Shown: positions 17,573 to 28,588 of the stretch, piece by piece
Position numbering within the stretch: position 1 is the stretch's first letter
Layout of the letters: each line of letters opens with the position of its first letter
Assembly (NCBI RefSeq): GCF_008001015.1
Contig: NZ_CP042862.1
Location: 186,001-250,000, forward strand
From: Serinicoccus profundi
GTDB taxonomy: Bacteria; Actinomycetota; Actinomycetes; Actinomycetales; Dermatophilaceae
Direction of reading: 5' to 3'
Length of the DNA: 64,000 nucleotides
Translations under genes and position numbers: made by a program
Notes under the pieces: generated by a model
The model's input: the letters and a program-made list of their open reading frames with translations, nothing else
What the model was told of the DNA's origin: nothing
Databases searched by the model: none

Positions 17573-18036
17573 TGCTCGCACGCCGCCGCCCGCTGACGCG
17601 GGTGCGGCGGGAGCGCCGGGACGTCGCGGACCGTGGCACCTCGGCGCTCGAGCTGGCGATCATCGCCCCCGTCCTGCTCTCGCTGATCTTCTTCAGCCTG
17701 CAGGCCGCCTTCTTCTTCTACGGTCGGGCCGCCGCCACGCACGCCGCCCGCGAAGGAGTCTCCATGCTGCGTCTTGCTGAGGACCAGGCCGACTACGCCG
17801 CCCTGCAGCCGGACGCCTTGGCCCGGACGGAGCGCTTCGCGGCCAACGTCGGCGGCCCGGGGCTGGTGGCGCCCGAGGTGAGCAGCACCTACCTCGAGGA
17901 GGCCGACGGCACCGCCCGGGTGACGGTCACGGTGACCGGGCGGGTCATCACCCTCGTGCCCGGCCTGCGGCTCAACGCCACGGCGGACGCCTCCGGCACC
18001 GTGGAGCGCTTCCTCGAGCCCGAGCGCATCCCCTAG
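17572..18036 (+). CDS. TadE-like pseudopilin
   Basis: 154-residue TadE-family protein: basic leader, processing-like site (DRG/TSALELAIIAP), one membrane helix ending YGRAAATHAAREG, and a beta-rich exported domain. Starts at the ATG overlapping the pilin stop (TGATG). A minor pilin or adaptor on the cell surface. Confidence 0.85.
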   Translation: MLARRRPLTRVRRERRDVADRGTSALELAIIAPVLLSLIFFSLQAAFFFYGRAAATHAAREGVSMLRLAEDQADYAALQPDALARTERFAANVGGPGLVAPEVSSTYLEEADGTARVTVTVTGRVITLVPGLRLNATADASGTVERFLEPERIP

Positions 18037-18073
18037 ACCACCACAGATCCAGCACGAGCGAGACGAGGACGAC

Positions 18074-18496
18074 ATGGGACGGCATACCGCCACCCGCGAG
18101 CGCGGATCCATCGCGCTCGAGTTCGCCTTCGCCGCGCCCATCATCCTGCTGATGCTCGCGCTCGCCTGGACTTTCGGACGGGTCGCGTGGGCCAACGGTC
18201 ACCTCGAGGCCGGCACCCGTGACGCCGCGCGGGTCGCCACCCAGGCCCGCTCGATGCAGGAGGCCCGCTCCAGCGCGATGGCGGTGCTCCGGGAGAACAC
18301 CCAGGCGATCGACGGGTGCCCACGCAGCCTCACGATGCAGATCTCCGGCGACTTCGAGCCCGGGTCGACCCTCACCGTTGAGGCGAGCTGCACCTACTCC
18401 CTCTCCGACATCGGTATGCCGGGTGCCCCGGGGCGGGTCTCGCCCTCCTCCTCCTTCGCCTCGGTCGTGGACCGGTACCGCGGGGTGGCCCCGTGA
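18074..18496 (+). CDS. TadE-like pseudopilin, second copy
   Basis: 140 residues with leader RERG/SIALEFAFAAP, one helix and the AGTRDAARVAT motif typical of TadE/TadF. Two cysteines (GCPR, SCTY) may pair in the exported domain. The gap from the first TadE is 37 bases, with a CGAGACGAGGACGAC Shine-Dalgarno-like stretch. Ends in a GTGA overlap with the next gene. Confidence 0.85.
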   Translation: MGRHTATRERGSIALEFAFAAPIILLMLALAWTFGRVAWANGHLEAGTRDAARVATQARSMQEARSSAMAVLRENTQAIDGCPRSLTMQISGDFEPGSTLTVEASCTYSLSDIGMPGAPGRVSPSSSFASVVDRYRGVAP

Positions 18497-19080
18497 ACCG
18501 GCTCGTGACGTCCCTGCGGGCCGATGCCGAGCGCGGCTCGATCCTCCCGCTCATCCCCATCATGGCGTTGGCCCTGCTCATGATCGCCGGGCTCGTCATC
18601 GACGCCTCCCGGCAGCTCAACGCCCGCAGCCAGGCCGTGGCGTATGCCGAGGAGGCCGCTCGGGCGGGGGCCCAGGCGATCGAGCCGGAGCCGCCGGCCA
18701 CGCTGGACCCGCAGGAGGCCCGCCGCAACGTGCGCGACTACTGCGCCCAGGTCCTGCAGCGCCAGGCCGTGACCAGCTGCGGCGTCACCGACATCCAGCC
18801 GGCCGACGACAGCCCGCGGCCCTACACCATGGTGGTCCGGGTCCAGACGCAGATCCCGACGACCCTCCTGGGCATGGTCGGCGTCCGCAGCCTGAGCGCC
18901 TCGGGGGAGGGCCGCGCCGAGCCGGTCGCCGGGGAGCTCCTCGAGCCCGCGCCCGAGCCGGACCCCGATCCCGATCCGCTCCCCGGCCCGGGTGACCCCG
19001 AGCCGGACCCCGACCCCGGTCCGGCCCCCGGACCTGACCCTGAACCCGACCCCGAGCCAGGACCCCTCCCAGAACCATGA
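18493..19080 (+). CDS. TadG-like pilus protein with repetitive Pro/Asp/Glu tail
   Basis: 195 residues: short leader, a helix (ILPLIPIMALALLMIAGL) and the ASRQLNARSQAVAYAEEAARAGAQ stretch typical of putative Flp pilus assembly TadG N-termini. It lacks a von Willebrand A domain, so it is a short form. The last 45 residues are a P-E-P-D-P-D type low-complexity tail, likely an extended spacer through the wall. GTG start overlaps the upstream stop. Confidence 0.8.
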   Translation: MNRLVTSLRADAERGSILPLIPIMALALLMIAGLVIDASRQLNARSQAVAYAEEAARAGAQAIEPEPPATLDPQEARRNVRDYCAQVLQRQAVTSCGVTDIQPADDSPRPYTMVVRVQTQIPTTLLGMVGVRSLSASGEGRAEPVAGELLEPAPEPDPDPDPLPGPGDPEPDPDPGPAPGPDPEPDPEPGPLPEP

Positions 19081-19829
19081 TGACGATGACGACCCCCCTT
19101 CCCCGACGACGGTGGCGGCTGCTGACCGCCGGCGTCGTGCTGCCCCTCGTGCTCGGCGCGTGCGGCACCTCGAGCGACGTCCCGGAGAGCTCGCCGACCG
19201 CGCTCGCCTCGGACGACGCGGCGCCGACCAGCGCCGAGCCCACGGGCGAGGAGTCCGAGCCGACGACGCAGGACGCGACCGAGGAGGAGGACGCCGAGCA
19301 GGAGTCCCCGGCCGACGACGAGGGTGTCGCCGCCGAGGACGATCAGCCGGAGACCTGGGCGACCTTCACCGCCGAGCCGCCGCCGGTGTCGGTCGAGGCT
19401 GGCGAGCTCGAGGAGGACCCTCGCGTCCAGGCAGTGGTCCGCTTCAACGAGGCCTTCGCCCGGGCGGCGACGGCAGACGACCCCCGCGACGAGGAGTGGC
19501 TGGCCACCCTCGACGAGAGCGGGCACGACGCCCTGGTCGAGGTCTTCGAGGAGGAGTTCGGCCGGGCCTACCCGGGGCCTCTTCCCTATGCCCCGCTGCA
19601 GGTCACCGAGCTCGAGGACGGGACATGGTCGGTCCAGGGTTGTATGGTGACGGACGGGTTCTCGGCAGATCCCTCTCGATCCGACGACGGCATGCAGGGC
19701 CTCGAGGTGTCGTCGATCGAGTACTCCCTCGTCACGGATCCGGATGACGAGGAGGAGTATCTCGTCGAGGCGTTGTACTCCGGAGCACTCAACTGTTCGA
19801 CCACCGAGGTGGAGACACGATCATGGTAA
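19077..19829 (+). CDS. Acidic lipoprotein of unknown function
   Basis: 250-residue lipoprotein: basic N-terminus, hydrophobic core and lipobox LVLGACG (Cys at about 28). A long Asp/Glu/Ser/Thr-rich linker (about 30-95) leads to a small globular domain with alternating acidic and aromatic residues. Translationally coupled to TadG (ATGA) and overlapping the next gene by seven bases, so it is probably a pilus accessory protein. Family not recognised. Confidence 0.75.
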   Translation: MMTMTTPLPRRRWRLLTAGVVLPLVLGACGTSSDVPESSPTALASDDAAPTSAEPTGEESEPTTQDATEEEDAEQESPADDEGVAAEDDQPETWATFTAEPPPVSVEAGELEEDPRVQAVVRFNEAFARAATADDPRDEEWLATLDESGHDALVEVFEEEFGRAYPGPLPYAPLQVTELEDGTWSVQGCMVTDGFSADPSRSDDGMQGLEVSSIEYSLVTDPDDEEEYLVEALYSGALNCSTTEVETRSW

Positions 19830-20788
19830 GTCAGCTCACGCCCCGCGCCCGCGGAGTCCTCGCTGCGACCCTGTCCGCCGGGCTCCTGCTCGCCGCTGTG
19901 CCGCTGGCCGCCCAGGCCGGCGTCAACACCGAGCCACGCAAGGGCCAGCCCGTGGTGTGGCCCTCGGAGAACCGCACCCGCATCAAGACCTACCAGACCG
20001 GCGGGGGAGCCTGCTCGCTCATCGCCTCCCCCAACTCCGTCGGTGGGGTCTGCGTCTCGGCGCGTGCCTCGGACGGACCGACCATCCGGGAGGTCCTCAA
20101 GGGTGACGACCTGCCGGACTGCTGGCACGAGCGGCTGACGCCGGAGGAGCTGCGGGACACCGAGCTCCCGGCGGCGCCGGAGGGCACCGAGTACTTCTGG
20201 CACCGGTGCCTGCGAGGCATCGACCGCAAGACCTTCGACATCGAGCCCGGCGGCCTCTTCTTCGCGGTGGGCATCTGGATCTACGAGCCCGACGACCCCG
20301 AGCTCACCGAGCTGACGCCCAACCAGCAGGCCTTCATCGACCGGTTCGTGCGGCGCGGCAACGTGCCCGACCCGATCATGCTGTCCTCACCGGCCTCGGT
20401 GCCCTGGGTCAACGACGACGTGGCCTTCTACAACGCCAGCGACGACGAGCTGCTCGTCGACCTGTCCATCCCGGGCGTCCAGATGCGCGGGCGGATCACC
20501 GAGCTGCTCGTCTACCCCGAGGGGCGCGGTGGCCCTGTCGTGCGTTGCCCGGGCGCCGGGCTCCAGGTCGAGGCGGACGACACCCCCAAGACCGTCCCGA
20601 ACGCCTGCTGGCACGCCTACGAGCAGGCCAGTCAGACCCAGCCCGACGACGCCTACCGGGGCGAGATCCACGCCCAGTGGCAGATCGACGCCCGGATCAT
20701 GGGCGAGTGGCAGCCGTTCCACTCCTTCGTCAAGAGCGGCGAGGGACTCATGCAGGTCAACGAGGTGCAGGCCCTGGTCCGCCCGTGA
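19823..20788 (+). CDS. Secreted protein of unknown function, pilus operon
   Basis: 321 residues with a clear Sec signal peptide (cleavage near AAQA/GVN, about residue 32). The mature part has about eight cysteines scattered in beta-rich sequence (GGACSLI, GGVCVS, PDCWHE, HRCLRG, VRCPGA, NACWHA). Repeated WH motifs follow two of them. No known domain is recognised. Linked to the pilus genes by overlap. Confidence 0.75.
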   Translation: MVSQLTPRARGVLAATLSAGLLLAAVPLAAQAGVNTEPRKGQPVVWPSENRTRIKTYQTGGGACSLIASPNSVGGVCVSARASDGPTIREVLKGDDLPDCWHERLTPEELRDTELPAAPEGTEYFWHRCLRGIDRKTFDIEPGGLFFAVGIWIYEPDDPELTELTPNQQAFIDRFVRRGNVPDPIMLSSPASVPWVNDDVAFYNASDDELLVDLSIPGVQMRGRITELLVYPEGRGGPVVRCPGAGLQVEADDTPKTVPNACWHAYEQASQTQPDDAYRGEIHAQWQIDARIMGEWQPFHSFVKSGEGLMQVNEVQALVRP

Positions 20789-20821
20789 CCTGAGCCGGCA
20801 GAGATCTGGGGAGGATCACCG

Positions 20822-23731
20822 ATGAGCACCACCACACCGAAGCGTCCCGCGAGCGAGCGCCGCAAGACCTCGGGCTTCCAGCCGCGCACCGCGGCCGACC
20901 ACCTGCCTCGGGCGGAAGCGTCCGAGCGGCACGTCGGCAAGGGCCTCGCGGCCCTCCTGGGGATGCTGGTCCTCGTCGTCGGCGTGCCCGTCGGCCTGGT
21001 CCTCCTCGTGGGCAACCCGCTGCCCACGTCTGCGCCGAGCCTGGACTGGTTGACCGCCCCGGTCACCGCCGAGGCCCTCATCAACATCGTGGCCGTCCTC
21101 GTCTGGTTGGTGTGGGCCCACTTCGTGGTCTGCCTGGTCGCCGAGTGGCGCGCCGTGCGGGCCGGGCGGCTGCCCGGCATGGTGCCCGCCGGTGGTGGGT
21201 CCCAGCTCGTGGCGCGCCGGCTCATCGCCGGGGTCCTGCTCCTGGCCGGCACGGCCACCATGACGGGTCAGGCACCGGGCCAGACCGGCGCCCCGGCGGC
21301 CTCCGTGGTCAGCACCGCCGAGGCCGGTGCCTCGGCCGAGCAGGGCGCCCGTGGCGGGCTCACGGTCGGTGAGGTGGGGACGATCGAGCAGGCCTCGGCG
21401 GGCGCCACCGAGGACGACGCCGCCCGGGAGTCGGCGAGGTCCAGCGTCACCGTGACCAAGTTCTACGAGGTCAAGCCGCCCGCTGGTCGCCACCACGACA
21501 CCCTGTGGGACATCGCGGACCGCACCATGGGCGACCCCTACCGCTACAAGGAGCTCTACCAGCTCAACAAGGACCGCGTGCAGCCCGACGGCCGCAAGCT
21601 CCAGGACGCCGACCTCATCCAGCCGGGGTGGCAGCTCGTCATGCCCTCCGACGCGACCGGTCCGGACATCACCTCGGTGCGTACCCAGGCCCCGGCGGCC
21701 ACTCCCGCCGCGCCTGCCACGACCCCCGACACCTCGCGGGCCGTGCTCGACGAGGTCGGCGGCCGCACGGCGCAGGTCGCGGCGGATGCCGCGGGTGGCG
21801 CCGGCTCCGAGGCGGTCGACCGGGCGGGCGACCTCGACGTCTCTTCGTCCTCGTCCGACTCCGGGGCCGGGCCGGTGGCGGTGCCGGACGGCCAGGAGGT
21901 CCCGCTCGGTGACCTCGCCCTCGGGGGAGGCATGGTCCTGGCGGGGCTGGCCCTCGCCCTGTCCACCCGCCGGGGCCCCTACGGCGACCCGGGCGCGGCA
22001 GAGCAGGCACTACGGCTCGCGGCGGACGGCGGTCGCGCCGAGCTGCTCGACCGCGGTCTGCGGGTCCTGGCGGCCGAACGCGTCGAGCAGGGCCTGGCCC
22101 TTCCTGACGCCGCAGCGGTCTACGTCGGCGACGACCAGGTCATCGTGCACCTCGCGGGCGGCGGCGAGCACGCCGCGCCCCCCGCCCCCTGGCAGCAGAC
22201 CGAGGAGGGCGGCGTCTGGGTCCTGCGCGCCGCCGACCTCGCCGGTTACCCCGTCGACGGTCCGGCGCCCTGGCCCGGACTGGTCAACGTCGCACGCTCG
22301 CACGGCTTCGACCTGCTCATCGACCTGGAGTACGCCCCGGGCCTGGTCAGCATCGGGGGCGACCAGCAGGTGGCCCGCGAGGTCGCCCTGTCTACGGTCG
22401 TCGACCTCGTCACCCACCCCTGGTCGGACGGCACCCGGGTCACGCTGGTCGGCTTCGCCGGCAGCAGCGCCGACACGCTCGCCGAGCTCGCGCCGGGCCG
22501 CATCGACCAGGTGCGCTCGATCGAGGAGGCCCTGCAGGTCGGCCGCCGCGACACCGACGCACGCCGCACCCTGCTGCGCCGCCTGGGCGTCGACGGCGTC
22601 CTGGCCGGCCGCTCCGCCGGCGCCGGGGGCGACCTCCGGCCGCACGTCATCGTGCTGTCGGGCAGCCCCGGTCCGCAGGAGGCCCAGCAGCTCACCGAGC
22701 TGCTCGCGGCCGGGCGCACCGGGGTGTCCGTGGTGTGCGTGGGTCAGACCCTCGCCGCCCGGTGGAGGTTCGCCGTGGATGCGTCCGGCCACCTCGACCT
22801 CGGCGTGCTCGGCCTCACCGGCACCGCCCGTCGGCTCCGTCACGGTGACCTGGAGACGGTGGCCGGCTGGGTCAGGGACACCGCGGAGGACGGCCGCGAA
22901 GCCTCCGCCCGGGCCGCGGCGCTGGGACCCGCGGATGCCGTGGCCACCCTGCCGGAGTCCGGGCGCGCCCACGTCGACGCCGCGGCCTCGATGCAGGACC
23001 GCCAGGAGGCCCGCGCCCACGTCGGGCTCCTGGGGCCGGTGGTCGTCCACGCGCAGGGGCAGGTCAACCCGGCCCGTGAGGAGCTGCTCACCGAGCTCGT
23101 CACGCTCGTGGCCCTGCACCCCGAGGGCGTCCACGACGCGGTGCTGCGCATCTCGCTGTGGCCGCGAGGCGTCGACGACGACGTGGTCGAGGCGACCCTG
23201 GCGTCGGCGACCCAGTGGCTGGGCACCCGCGAGGACGGCAGCCCCCTGCTGGACCGCGACGACTCCGGCCGGTGGCGCCTGGGCCGCGAGGTGCACGTCG
23301 ACTGGCTGGAGCTCGCCGCCCTGGCCGGGCGGCGCGGCGTCGAGCCGCAGCGCTTGGCCGAGGTCCTGGGCCAGGCCCGCGGTGAGACCTTCTCCGGCAC
23401 GCCCGGCACCCGCTACAGCTGGCTGGCCTTCCACCAGGCCGCCCGCGACGCGCGCGTCGTCGTCACCGCGGTGGCCCGGCACGCCGCCTCCGGCCTCGCC
23501 TCCTTGGGTGACACGGGTGGCGCCGAGCGGGTGCTGCGTGACGGGCTGACCCTCGTCCCGCGGGCCCAGGCCCTGTGGCGTGACCTGCTGCGGCTGCTCG
23601 GGGGCTCCGACCCCGACAGCGCGGCGCGGGTGGTGCGGGAGATGACCCTGGCCCTGGGTGACACCGCGCTCGAGCCGGAGACCGTCTCGCTGGCCCAGCA
23701 CCTCACCCCGGATCTGCGCGAGCTGGGGTGA
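20822..23731 (+). CDS. Membrane LysM protein with C-terminal BTAD-like domain
   Basis: 969 residues. Three hydrophobic segments in the first 150 residues are followed by a LysM-like region (about 215-285: HDTLWDIADRTMGDPYRY, then PGWQLVMP), another helix (about 365-382) and a large cytosolic part. The final 230 residues resemble the bacterial transcriptional activation domain seen in LysM/BTAD proteins that occur beside actinobacterial Flp pilus loci. It has no obvious DNA-binding helix-turn-helix, so direct transcription control is uncertain. GGGGAGGATCACC precedes the ATG. The next gene, the secretion ATPase, begins four bases after its stop. Confidence 0.75.
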   Translation: MSTTTPKRPASERRKTSGFQPRTAADHLPRAEASERHVGKGLAALLGMLVLVVGVPVGLVLLVGNPLPTSAPSLDWLTAPVTAEALINIVAVLVWLVWAHFVVCLVAEWRAVRAGRLPGMVPAGGGSQLVARRLIAGVLLLAGTATMTGQAPGQTGAPAASVVSTAEAGASAEQGARGGLTVGEVGTIEQASAGATEDDAARESARSSVTVTKFYEVKPPAGRHHDTLWDIADRTMGDPYRYKELYQLNKDRVQPDGRKLQDADLIQPGWQLVMPSDATGPDITSVRTQAPAATPAAPATTPDTSRAVLDEVGGRTAQVAADAAGGAGSEAVDRAGDLDVSSSSSDSGAGPVAVPDGQEVPLGDLALGGGMVLAGLALALSTRRGPYGDPGAAEQALRLAADGGRAELLDRGLRVLAAERVEQGLALPDAAAVYVGDDQVIVHLAGGGEHAAPPAPWQQTEEGGVWVLRAADLAGYPVDGPAPWPGLVNVARSHGFDLLIDLEYAPGLVSIGGDQQVAREVALSTVVDLVTHPWSDGTRVTLVGFAGSSADTLAELAPGRIDQVRSIEEALQVGRRDTDARRTLLRRLGVDGVLAGRSAGAGGDLRPHVIVLSGSPGPQEAQQLTELLAAGRTGVSVVCVGQTLAARWRFAVDASGHLDLGVLGLTGTARRLRHGDLETVAGWVRDTAEDGREASARAAALGPADAVATLPESGRAHVDAAASMQDRQEARAHVGLLGPVVVHAQGQVNPAREELLTELVTLVALHPEGVHDAVLRISLWPRGVDDDVVEATLASATQWLGTREDGSPLLDRDDSGRWRLGREVHVDWLELAALAGRRGVEPQRLAEVLGQARGETFSGTPGTRYSWLAFHQAARDARVVVTAVARHAASGLASLGDTGGAERVLRDGLTLVPRAQALWRDLLRLLGGSDPDSAARVVREMTLALGDTALEPETVSLAQHLTPDLRELG

Positions 23732-23735
23732 GCCA

Positions 23736-26700
23736 GTGCGGCTGTTGATCACGGCGATCGCGGCCGGTGAGGCCGCGGGGGGCGCACCTGCCTCGCCGCT
23801 GGATCTCGTCGTCGACACCGAGGACGACGCCACCGTCGGTGACCTCGCGCTGGCGCTCGCGCGCCGGACGGCGGCGCAGACGCAAGGTCGGGGCATCCGC
23901 CCGGGCCTGGGTGTGGGCGGCGGCCACGAGGGGCAGGTCCCGCAGCTGCGCGTGGTCCGCGAGGACGGCCTCGACCCCGCCCCGCGCGCGGGGGGGGCGA
24001 GCGGGCCGTGGCGGTCGCGGAGCGCGAGCACCCGCCGGAGCTCTACGTCGGGGACCGACGTCTCGACCCGGGTATGCCGCTCACGGCCAGCCCGGTCCGG
24101 CACGGGTCGCTCGTCGGGGTCGGTGGTCCCGTCGGTGACCTGCTCGCGGAGCCTCGGGGCACCGTCGAGATCCGTATCTCCTCCGGGCCGGGGTCGGGCA
24201 CGGTCGCGCGGGTCAGCACCGGCGAGCACGTGGTCGGCACGTCGGTGCACGCCTCGGTGCCGCTGCCGCCCGTGGGCCTGCCCGAGGTCTGTCTCACCGT
24301 TCAGGTCCGGCCGGACGCCACCGTCGTGCTGGACCCCGACCCCGAGCTCCTGGGGGTGCTCCAGCAGCCGGTGTGGCGCACGCGCCCCCTGCCCGGACCC
24401 ATCGTGCTGGACGCGGAGGCCGAGATCCAGCAGCGCAGGGCCGGGGAGAGCACCTACAGCGAGCTGCCGCCGGGCACCAGGGTCATCAGCGCCGACGCTC
24501 CGGTCCCGCTGCTCCACCTCGACCGCGAGGAGGTCGCTCCCGGCCAGGTGTGGGAGCCCGGGCAGGCACTCGTCGTCGGGCCCTGCCTCCTGGAGCTCAC
24601 GGTGCCGACCGCGCCCGACGCCTCGCTCTCCCTCAGCCCCCAGGGCGCGACGCTCGACTACAACCGCCCGCCCCGGCTGCTGCCCGCGGCGCGCCAGACC
24701 GAGTTCGCCCTGCCCAACGAGCCGCGTCGCCCCCTCGGCCAGCAGATCCCGTGGGCCTTCATCTTTCTCCCGGCCATCGCGGGCCTGGCGATGTACCTCA
24801 TCACCGGTCGTCTCTACACCCTGATCTTCATCGCGCTCACCCCGCTCATGGCGCTGTCCAACTGGGTGTCCGGCCGGAGCCAGGAGCGCAAGCGCTACCG
24901 CAACGACTTCGCCGAGTACACCATCCGGATGAAGAAGGTCCAGCAGAGCGCTCTCGACGGGCTCGCCGACGAGCGGGCGGCCCGGCGGCGCGACTTCGCC
25001 GACCCCGGCGAGGTGCTCATGACCGCGATCGGGCCTCGGCGCCGGCTCTGGGAGCGGCGCCGCAGCGACCCGGACTGGCTGCTCGCCCGCTTCGGCAGCG
25101 CCGACCAGGTCTCCTCGGTCACGGTGAAGTCCAACGCCCGCGAGGAGCACGAGGGCGACCTGGCCTGGACCGCGCCGGACGTCCCCGTCACCGTGAGCCT
25201 GCTGGAGGCGGGGGTCACCGGCCTGGCGGGCCCGGTGCGCCGGGCGGTGGGCCGGTGGGTGCTGGCCCAGCTCGCGGTGCTGCACTCGCCGGTGGACCTC
25301 GACGTCATCCTGCTCACCTCCCCGGACGGCGAGGCCGACTGGCACTGGGCCCGCTGGCTGCCCCACCTGCGCTCCGACGACGGCGACCCCGAGCTGGCGC
25401 AGGTCGGCGTCGACGACGAGACCACCGCGCGGCGGATCGCCGAGCTGGTGGGCGAGCTGGAGCGGCGCCTGGAGATCGCCGACTCGGGGTCCTTCTCGAG
25501 CAAGGGAGCGGTCTTCCCGCCGAAGCTCGTGGTCCTCGACGGCTCCCGCCGGCTCCGGCTGCTGCCCGGCATGGTCCCGCTCCTCCAGCGCGGACCGTCG
25601 GTGGGCATCACCTTCCTGTGCCTCGACGAGGACGAGCGCCTCCTCCCCGAGGAGTGCCGTGCTGTCGTCCAGGCGGACGAGCCGCTCATGCGGGTCACGG
25701 TCAGCGAGAAGTGGGTCATCGAGGGCGTCCGCCCCGACCTGGTGAGCTCGTCCTGGGCCGAGCGGGTCGCGCGCGCCATCGCGCCGGTGCGCGACGTCTC
25801 GGCCGAGGACGCCGCCGCGACGATCCCCGGCTCGAGCCGGCTGCTCGACGTGCTGCGGCTCGACCCCCCGACCGGGGCGGCGGTGCAGGAGCGCTGGGTG
25901 TCCGTGGGGCGGACCACCCAGGCGGTCATCGGGGAGGGCACCGAGGGAGCCTTCGCGATCGACATGGTCAAGGACGGGCCGCACGGCCTGGTCGCCGGCA
26001 CCACCGGCTCGGGCAAGTCGGAGCTGCTGCAGACCGTCATCGCCTCGCTCGCCGTGCACAACCGCCCCGACGAGATGACCTTCGTGCTCGTCGACTACAA
26101 GGGCGGCGCGGCCTTCAAGGACTGCAACCGGCTGCCGCACACGGTGGGCATGGTCACCGACCTCGACGGCCACCTCACCGGGCGCGCCCTGGAGTCCCTC
26201 GGCGCCGAGCTGCGCAGGCGCGAGCACCAGCTGGCGGATGCCGACGCCAAGGACATCGAGGACTACCTCGCGACCAAGGGCCCGGACGACGCCCCGATGC
26301 CCCGGCTCCTCATCGTCATCGACGAGTTCGCCGCGCTCGTCGCCGAGCTGCCGGACTTCGTCACCGGGCTCGTCGACATCGCCCGGCGCGGCCGGTCCCT
26401 CGGGGTGCACCTCATCCTGGCGACCCAGCGCCCCGCCGGTGTCGTCAGCGCTGAGATCAAGTCCAACACCAACCTGCGCATCGCCCTGCGGGTCACCGAC
26501 GCCAACGACTCCCAGGACGTCATCGAGTCGCGCGAGGCCGCCCAGATCGCGAAGTCGACCCCTGGTCGCGCCTACGCCCGGCTCGGCCACTCCAGCCTCA
26601 TCCCCTTCCAGTCCTCGCGGGTCGGGGGCCGCCCCCGCGGCGAGGGCCGGGCCGCCGACATCGAGCTGCGGGGTATGCCGTTCGCCGAGCTCGGGGTCGC

Positions 26701-28435
26701 CCCGCCACGAGCGGCCGCGGCGGAGGAGGACGTGTCCATCCCCACCGATCTCGCGGCCCTCGTCGAGGCCTGCCAGCAGGCCAGCGAGGAGTCGGGGGTG
26801 CGGGCTCCCGCCAGCCCGTGGCTCCCGGCGCTGGACGACGTCATCACCCTGGAGCAGGTCCTGGAGCAGTTCCCGCGCGCCGCAGCGGACGCCGACCGGA
26901 TGCGGCTGCCGGTCGGCATCGTCGACCTCCCGGCCGAGCAGCGACGGGACGTCGCGACATACACCCTGTCCACCGGGTCCCACCTCGCGATCGTCGGCGC
27001 CGCACGGTCCGGGCGCTCGACGGCGCTGCGCGCGATCGCCGGGGCGGTCGCGCGCGACCTGTCCCCGGAGGACGTCCATGTCTACGGCGTGGACTGCGGC
27101 AACAACGCCCTGCTGCCGCTGCAGGCGATGCCGCACGTCGGGGCTGTCGTCTCGCGCGACCAGACCGACCGCATGGACCGCCTCGTGAGCCGGTTGCGGA
27201 CCCTCATCAGCGAGCGGCAGCAGCTGCTCGCCCAGGCCGGCTTCGCCGATGTCGCCGAGCAGCGGGCCTCGGTGCCGCAGGAGGACCGGCTGCCCTACGT
27301 GCTCATCCTCTTCGACCGCTGGGAGGGCTTCTTCCAGGCTTACGACGCTCTCGACGGCGGCAAGCTGGTGACCGCCTTCCAGCAGATCCTGCAGGAGGGT
27401 GCCGCGGTCGGGGTGCGCGTCGTCATGACGGGGGACCGGTCGGTCATCATCGGGCGGATGGGGACGCTCCTGGACGACAAGATCATGCTGCGGATGACCG
27501 ACCCGAGCGACTTCTCCAACATCGGGATGTCGGCCAAGAAGGTCCCGGACTCCATGGTCGAGGGGCGGGGGTTCCGGGCCGAGGGCCTGCGCGAGACGCA
27601 GTTCGCGCTGCTCGCCGACGACCCGGCGGGCACCGCCCAGGTGCGGGCCCTGCAGGAGCTCGGCAAGGCCGCGACCGAGAGGTATGCCGAGCTGCCGCGC
27701 TCGCGACGCCCCTTCCACGTCGACCTGCTGCCGGTGCGCGTCACCGCGCAGGAGGCACAGCGCCTGCGCGAGGAGGAGCGGGCGCAGGGCCTCACCGTGC
27801 CCGACACCTCGCTGGCGGTCGCGGTGGGTGGAGACACCCTCGGGCTGCGGCACCTCGACGCCATCGACCACGGGCCCGCCGTCCTGGTCACCGGCCCGCG
27901 GCGCAGCGGTCGGTCCTCGGTGCTCTCCCAGCTGGCCGGGGAGGCGCTGTCGGCGGGATGGCAGGTGGCCCTGGTCACGCCGCGCAAGAGCCCGTTGCGC
28001 GACCTGGCCGGGTCGGCCGACGTCCACGGGCCGTGGGACCTCCAGAGCGACCAGACCGAGGTGACCGAGCAGCTCACCGCCCTCGTCCAGGGCGAGGAGC
28101 CGCTGGTCGTGCTCGTCGACGACACCGAACTCGTCGGGTCCGACGGGTGGCTCGCCGACGCCCTGGTCAAGGTCATCGAGCAGATGCGTGACTCGGGCAA
28201 GATGCTCGTCGGCGCCGGCACCGCCTCCGACATGCAGAGCCACTACCGCGGCCCATCGGCCCTGCTCAAGAAGTCGGGCAACGGCGTCCTGCTCAACCCG
28301 CAGTCCAGCGCCGACGCCGACCTCTTCGGTGCCCGGCTCAACCGGTCGGCCTTCGGGCAGTCGCTGCCCCCGGGTGGGGGCTACCTCGTCGTCGCCGGTC
28401 AGGCCGAGCGGGTGCAGGTGATCTGGCCAGGCTGA
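23736..28435 (+). pseudogene. FHA-FtsK/SpoIIIE secretion ATPase (EccC/EssC type), frameshifted in a G8 run
   Basis: Motor of a type VII-like system. The GTG at 23736 opens a frame (VRLLITAIAAGEAAGG) that continues to a run of eight G at 23990-23997; adding one G lets it run into the main frame (GERAVAVAERE), so one base is missing. The full protein is about 1566 residues. It has FHA-like beta domains in the first 280 residues, two membrane helices (coding about 24750-24860), then three FtsK/SpoIIIE domains. Domain 1 has an intact Walker A (GTTGSGKSELL, near 26000) and Walker B (LLIVIDEFA). Domains 2 and 3 have Arg instead of Lys in the P-loop (GAARSGRST, GPRRSGRSS). Likely drives WXG100 export. 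Without the extra base, translation could begin only downstream, near 24008. Confidence 0.85.
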
Positions 28436-28551
28436 CCTGACGTCACGGCATACCGGCGCTCGGGGTCTGCCCACCTCCTCGGCGGCGACGACCCCACTCA
28501 GGCAGGTAGGTGCCAATCAGCCCGTTTGGCCCGAAGCGGACGCCTGAGCGG

Positions 28552-28581
28552 TGGACACCGATGCACGCGTCTGCCTAGGGT
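28552..28581 (+). promoter_or_regulatory. Predicted housekeeping-type promoter for WXG100 gene
   Basis: TGGACA (28552-28557) and TAGGGT (28576-28581) are separated by 18 bases, matching the actinobacterial sigma-70 pattern TTGACN-18-TANNNT. It lies about 80 bases before the WXG100 start. No transcription data are available. Confidence 0.5.
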
Positions 28582-28588
28582 GGCGAGA

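Noticed and set aside
22010-28516. A 2168-residue open frame on the minus strand
   Set aside because: It is antisense to the LysM/BTAD and EccC genes and its composition (Gly/Arg/Val/Asp-rich, no domains) is typical of shadow frames in GC-rich DNA.
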